A stretch of DNA of 64,000 nt from Telmatobacter sp. DSM 110680 (GTDB lineage Bacteria; Acidobacteriota; Terriglobia; Terriglobales; Acidobacteriaceae). The translations under genes and the position numbers were made by a program. Where the stretch lies: contig NZ_CP121196.1 in NCBI RefSeq assembly GCF_039994875.1, positions 5,518,001 to 5,582,000 of the forward strand, in the 5' to 3' direction. The notes below the pieces were generated by a model that ran no database searches, had not been told where the DNA came from, and saw only the letters and a list, made by a program, of their open reading frames with translations. This document shows positions 60,491 through 64,000 of this stretch, piece after piece. The first letter of the stretch is position 1. Each line of letters starts with the position of its first letter.

Positions 60491-62356
60491 TCAATTATCC
60501 AGGAGGCCAGTTTTCTTCACGATTGCGGTGAAACGCGGGTCATTGCGCAATGGGTCGAATATGGGATCGTTCCTGAAGTTATATGTTTTTGTTGACCACT
60601 GCACATTTGCAAGGTAGTCAAGCTGAGTGAGTCCGGCTTCCTGTTCTCCGAGTAGATAGCGTGCCACTGCAGCATGGGGACTAACTAGAGATGGGTTCTC
60701 TTTCAGAAGTTGGCGTGCCGCAGAAGAGTTACCCTCCCGGATATAGAGCCACGCCCACATTCCTGGATCAACCACTTCCCCTTTTCTGAGGGCGTCCTCA
60801 GCCTCGTGATAGCGACCTTTCTGTACAAGCGCGCTTGCAAGTGTGCCGTAGGTCGCCAGATGACTTGGGTCCAGGTGAATAGCACTTTCGAGTTGTGTGA
60901 TTGCCTCATCGTATCTGCGCGCACGTAAGAGCACCAAGCCATAGATGCGCTGCATGTCGACTGCAACAGGGTTGGCTAACGCCGCTTTGCGAGCGAGCGC
61001 GACGCTCTCGTCGGTGCGGGCCTTTTGCGACAAAAGGACGGAGAGATACTCGATAGCCCGAAAATTGTTAGGATCTATTTGGATGGCTCGTCGTAACGCC
61101 GTTTCTCCGTCATTCCATCGATGGGCCTGCATCAGCGAATGTCCCAGAGAAGTGCAGGTGTCCGATGAGGTGGGATCCAGACTCACTGCTTGCTCGGAGT
61201 ATTTCAAGGCTCTTGCTGACGCCTCACGATTGCTTATATCGCCCCACACGCCCTCAAGTCCCCAAGCCTCCCCAAGAGCAGCATAAGCCGCCGAGAAATT
61301 TGGGTCGAGCTGGATTGCGTGTTCCAAATGCGGGATCGCTTTGTCTTTCTGTTGTGTCTCCTGGCTGAGGAAAAATCGGGCACGTAAATATTCGTCGTAG
61401 GCCTCCGGGTCAACCCGGCTCTCGAGCTTGAGCCGGTCTTGTTCCTCAGGGGTGAGTTGCGTTCTGATCTGAGCTACGGCGTCAGCTACTATCTGGTTCT
61501 GCAACTGTGCTGATTCACGGATGTTGCGTTCGTAGGAGGCCGCCCATAATTGTCTCTCTGGCTTGGCGGTCACGAGATGAATGTTGATCCGGATAGTGTC
61601 GTTTGTGCGGAGCACCGTTCCTACGATCAGAGCGTCCACATTTAACTTCTCAGCAATTTGCGGAACCGGTAATAGTGAACCCTTGAATGTTTTGGTCGAA
61701 ATGAGCGGGATAACTCGCAGCGACTTTGCATAGGAGAGATCCGTAGTCAGGTCTTCAGTGATTCCGTCGGCTAGATAATCCTGCTGCGGGTCGTTCGATA
61801 GGTTGGTCAGGGGAAGTACCGCAACAGATCGGACCGTTGGCCGGCGCTGAACCCAATCTGCGATCGCGGCTCGGTTAGCCCATAATGCCAACATCAACAG
61901 AAGCGCGAGCACCGCAGAACCGCTAACCCAATACCGCATTGGTACCGTGCTGGGCGAAAGGGTCGGCGCTTCCAATGCTGGCGATGCAACACGTGGACCT
62001 ACCCAACTCACTTCAGCCGTAAACCGGTATCCGCGACGGGGAAGCGTTTGTATAAGTGCCGCGGTTGTCTTGGAATCATCGAGCGCATCCCGCAACTTTG
62101 CGATTGCTTTGTTCAGGCCATGGTCAAAGTCCACCAGAGTGTCATCCGGCCAGAGCTGACGTTGCAACTCTTCGCGAGTCACCACTTCCCGAGCGTGGTC
62201 AAGCAGAACGCAAAGAACCAGAAAAGGCTGGCCCTGCAGGCGAACGAGATGTCCGCCCCAGCTTAGCTCGCCCGAAGCTAGGTTCAACTCGAAATCAGCG
62301 AACTCAGCTTTGACCGCTTCGGATCTATTCAGCACGGTCGGCGAAGGCGGGGACAT
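60491..62356 (-). CDS. Winged-helix (OmpR-type) membrane regulator with TPR repeats, copy 2
   Basis: A 621-residue paralogue of the regulator at 50424. Residues 18-115 form the winged helix (FADFELNLASGELSWGG, then LIQTLPRRGYRFTAEV). A membrane helix (~145-165, WVSGSAVLALLLMLALWANR), a periplasmic domain starting VAVLPLTNLSNDPQQDYLADGITEDLTTDL, and TPR repeats such as HLEHAIQLDPNFSAAYAALGEAWGL follow. It probably senses an envelope signal and regulates the divergent kelch lipoprotein gene, 232 bp away. Confidence 0.88.
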   Translation of the reverse strand: MSPPSPTVLNRSEAVKAEFADFELNLASGELSWGGHLVRLQGQPFLVLCVLLDHAREVVTREELQRQLWPDDTLVDFDHGLNKAIAKLRDALDDSKTTAALIQTLPRRGYRFTAEVSWVGPRVASPALEAPTLSPSTVPMRYWVSGSAVLALLLMLALWANRAAIADWVQRRPTVRSVAVLPLTNLSNDPQQDYLADGITEDLTTDLSYAKSLRVIPLISTKTFKGSLLPVPQIAEKLNVDALIVGTVLRTNDTIRINIHLVTAKPERQLWAASYERNIRESAQLQNQIVADAVAQIRTQLTPEEQDRLKLESRVDPEAYDEYLRARFFLSQETQQKDKAIPHLEHAIQLDPNFSAAYAALGEAWGLEGVWGDISNREASARALKYSEQAVSLDPTSSDTCTSLGHSLMQAHRWNDGETALRRAIQIDPNNFRAIEYLSVLLSQKARTDESVALARKAALANPVAVDMQRIYGLVLLRARRYDEAITQLESAIHLDPSHLATYGTLASALVQKGRYHEAEDALRKGEVVDPGMWAWLYIREGNSSAARQLLKENPSLVSPHAAVARYLLGEQEAGLTQLDYLANVQWSTKTYNFRNDPIFDPLRNDPRFTAIVKKTGLLDN

Positions 62357-62588
62357 GATAAGAGGATGCCTGTAAGCCGCAGAGAAGACAAGGGGACATT
62401 TAAATCACCTTCTTGGGAGATTGGAGGAATTGCGCATCCTGCGTCGAGTTGATATTTCGAATTACAGCACGGAACGAGAACAATTACACCGGGCACCGTG
62501 GGCAACTCAAAGCACGCGTCCGGCTCGGTCGAATCGTTCCACGATCTGTTCAGCATTCAGAGAAGAATGCCAGTGTCTCGGAGGTATT

Positions 62589-63734
62589 ATGACGGGCAGC
62601 AATCTCGCTGGGTTATCAACTCTATGTCTGGCTACGGTCCTTCTGTCACTGGAATGCGGATGTGGCAATCCCGCGCAACTCCAGAAGCCTGTCCCTGTTT
62701 CCAACCCTGGCGCGCATGCCTTCCGCGCGACTGGCCCGATGGCCTACGCGCGCTCGGGACATACTGCTACGCTGCTGGCAGATCGGCGGGTCTTAATTGC
62801 CGGCGGATATGGTTTGTCCACGATCGAAAGTCATGCCGAGATCTTCGACCCCGTTCAGGGCGCATTTCAGGCGGCGGGCACATTAACGCGTGGTGGCCAC
62901 ACCGCAACACGTCTTTCGAATGGCGATGTCCTGTTTGCGGGAGGCGTAACCGACCCGAACTCGCAAACACCAGTTGCCACTGCTTCAGCGGAGCTCTTCA
63001 GGACCGCGACGGGCTTGTTCCAACCGACTGGAAATATGATTGTCCCGCGAAAATACTTTGCGTCTACCTTGCTGCTGGACGGCAGAGTGCTCGTAACCGG
63101 AGGGATAACGGCGAATGAAGAAGCTACTGACACCGCCGAACTATACGATCCCAAGTCTGGCACGTTCTCCTTGGCAGCGAAGATGAATTACCCGTGGTCC
63201 AATCATTCCGCGTTCCTGTTACTGAATGGCAAGGTGCTACTTGTAGCAGCAACGTCAGGTAACCTACCAGTCGAACTCTATGATCCGAAGGCCGATTCAT
63301 TCACGATCATCAACGGCGCCCGGCTCGGTGGATCGGACGCCACAGTAAGCCTGCTGGCGGACGGAAGAGTTCTGATCACAGGCGGAGCCGCTAATTATGC
63401 CGACATGTATGTCGGACCATCGGAAATTTTCGATCCTGTCGCCGGGCGGTTATCCACTACCGGAGCGCTGGTGGTACCGCGGATGTTTCACACGGCCACT
63501 CTTCTTTCCGACGGGAGCGTCCTCATGGCGGGAGGCTTTGTAGATGCGGAGGCCGATGTTCCGCCCACGGCAACGACAGAGATTTACGACCCGGTAAAGG
63601 GAACCTTCAGTCCCGGCCCGGCGATGCTGTACCCCCTAGCCGCCCATACTGCCACCCTCCTCTCCGATGGAAGTGTTTTGATTACGGGCGGGCAAGGACC
63701 GGTCGTATCTGCAGGAGCACAGATCTTCCACTGA
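62589..63734 (+). CDS. Kelch-repeat beta-propeller lipoprotein, copy 2
   Basis: A 381-residue lipoprotein with the lipobox LLSLECGC. Six kelch blades follow, marked by HTATLLADRRVLIAGGYG, DGRVLVTGGI, DGRVLITGGA and DGSVLMAGGF. It lacks the Ig-like domain of the 55783-57210 relative. GGAGG lies 5 bases before the ATG at 62589. It faces the winged-helix/TPR regulator, mirroring the haloperoxidase/regulator pair at 48.9-52.4 kb. Confidence 0.8.
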   Translation: MTGSNLAGLSTLCLATVLLSLECGCGNPAQLQKPVPVSNPGAHAFRATGPMAYARSGHTATLLADRRVLIAGGYGLSTIESHAEIFDPVQGAFQAAGTLTRGGHTATRLSNGDVLFAGGVTDPNSQTPVATASAELFRTATGLFQPTGNMIVPRKYFASTLLLDGRVLVTGGITANEEATDTAELYDPKSGTFSLAAKMNYPWSNHSAFLLLNGKVLLVAATSGNLPVELYDPKADSFTIINGARLGGSDATVSLLADGRVLITGGAANYADMYVGPSEIFDPVAGRLSTTGALVVPRMFHTATLLSDGSVLMAGGFVDAEADVPPTATTEIYDPVKGTFSPGPAMLYPLAAHTATLLSDGSVLITGGQGPVVSAGAQIFH

Positions 63735-64000
63735 TCTCATCGACATGGCCTTCAGCCGCTCGATCCTAGTCGACTGCGACTTTTCTACGGCGACCTAAGC
63801 TGTGCCGAAAATGGCAGGGTGGTGGACTGTTCGGTGCTCGTTGCACATCAATATCCGAATAGCCATTGCAACGAGACGCAAGTCTCTAATGATCCAGGCC
63901 GGGTCGAGCAGGTCGCAGTCCCCAAAAAGCTGACCCTAAAGACCAAGGAGATGTCCGATCCTTCTAAGTTCACCTAAAGCCACACCAGGTCGAATCCAGC
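63735..64000. other. Right end of the window
   Basis: No gene recognised in the last 266 bp. Confidence 0.4.

Noticed and set aside
1..64000. CRISPR array or cas genes
   Set aside because: No regularly spaced identical repeats with unique spacers and no Cas-like protein were seen.

Overview
The window looks like a chromosome segment from a soil-type Acidobacteriota (Terriglobia-like) bacterium. This is inferred from gene content: a large GH92 mannosidase, winged-helix/TPR regulators beside secreted beta-propeller lipoproteins, a TonB-receptor fragment of acidobacterial type, many Tat or Sec secreted proteins, and moderately GC-rich DNA. No rRNA, ribosomal protein or other strong taxonomic marker is present, so the assignment is moderate.

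Bases 1-22000 are mostly metabolic. They hold an amidase C-terminus, a Lys/Ala-rich histone-H1-like protein, a YdeI-like protein, a Tat-exported NIPSNAP protein and a yeast-type cytosine deaminase. Then comes a MerR regulator followed by a periplasmic aldehyde oxidoreductase operon (Fe-S, FAD and two tandem molybdenum subunits, plus the XdhC-type maturation factor). After it lie DJ-1/PfpI, a family-5 uracil-DNA glycosylase, a cupin, GH92, a decayed serine recombinase and a complete czcCBA-type metal efflux operon.

Bases 22151-27569 are a mobile or plasmid-like module. It sits beside tRNA-Gly(CCC) and carries a tyrosine integrase with a Cys-rich insertion, two coupled genes of unknown function (one with a helix-turn-helix), an iteron-like AT-rich region, an HTH protein, a ribbon-helix-helix protein, a serine recombinase and a small membrane/coiled-coil protein. 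Its right-hand 2493 bp (25077-27569) recur, apparently identical, in inverted orientation at 52712-55204.

The 25.1 kb between these inverted copies (27570-52711) is rich in envelope and stress genes: AsmA, UspA, GlsB/YeaQ, LysM, ComEA-like, DUF481, MscL with a zinc ribbon, CspA, aquaporin Z and a TRIC-type channel. It also has two adjacent genes each broken by one missing base, a TonB-receptor remnant, and a scattered family of very small paralogous genes at 27.8, 42.0, 43.4 and 45.3-46.1 kb. Several of the small genes lie next to GTGA-N6-TCAC palindromes or to a shared ~21-bp repeat. This long-inverted-repeat segment and the small-gene cassettes are the most unusual part of the window.

Bases 48900-63734 contain two paralogous winged-helix/TPR regulators, each divergent from a secreted-protein gene (a vanadium-type haloperoxidase and a kelch lipoprotein). 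A second kelch lipoprotein, a ScyD/ScyE-like beta-propeller and a third secreted propeller lipoprotein complete the region.
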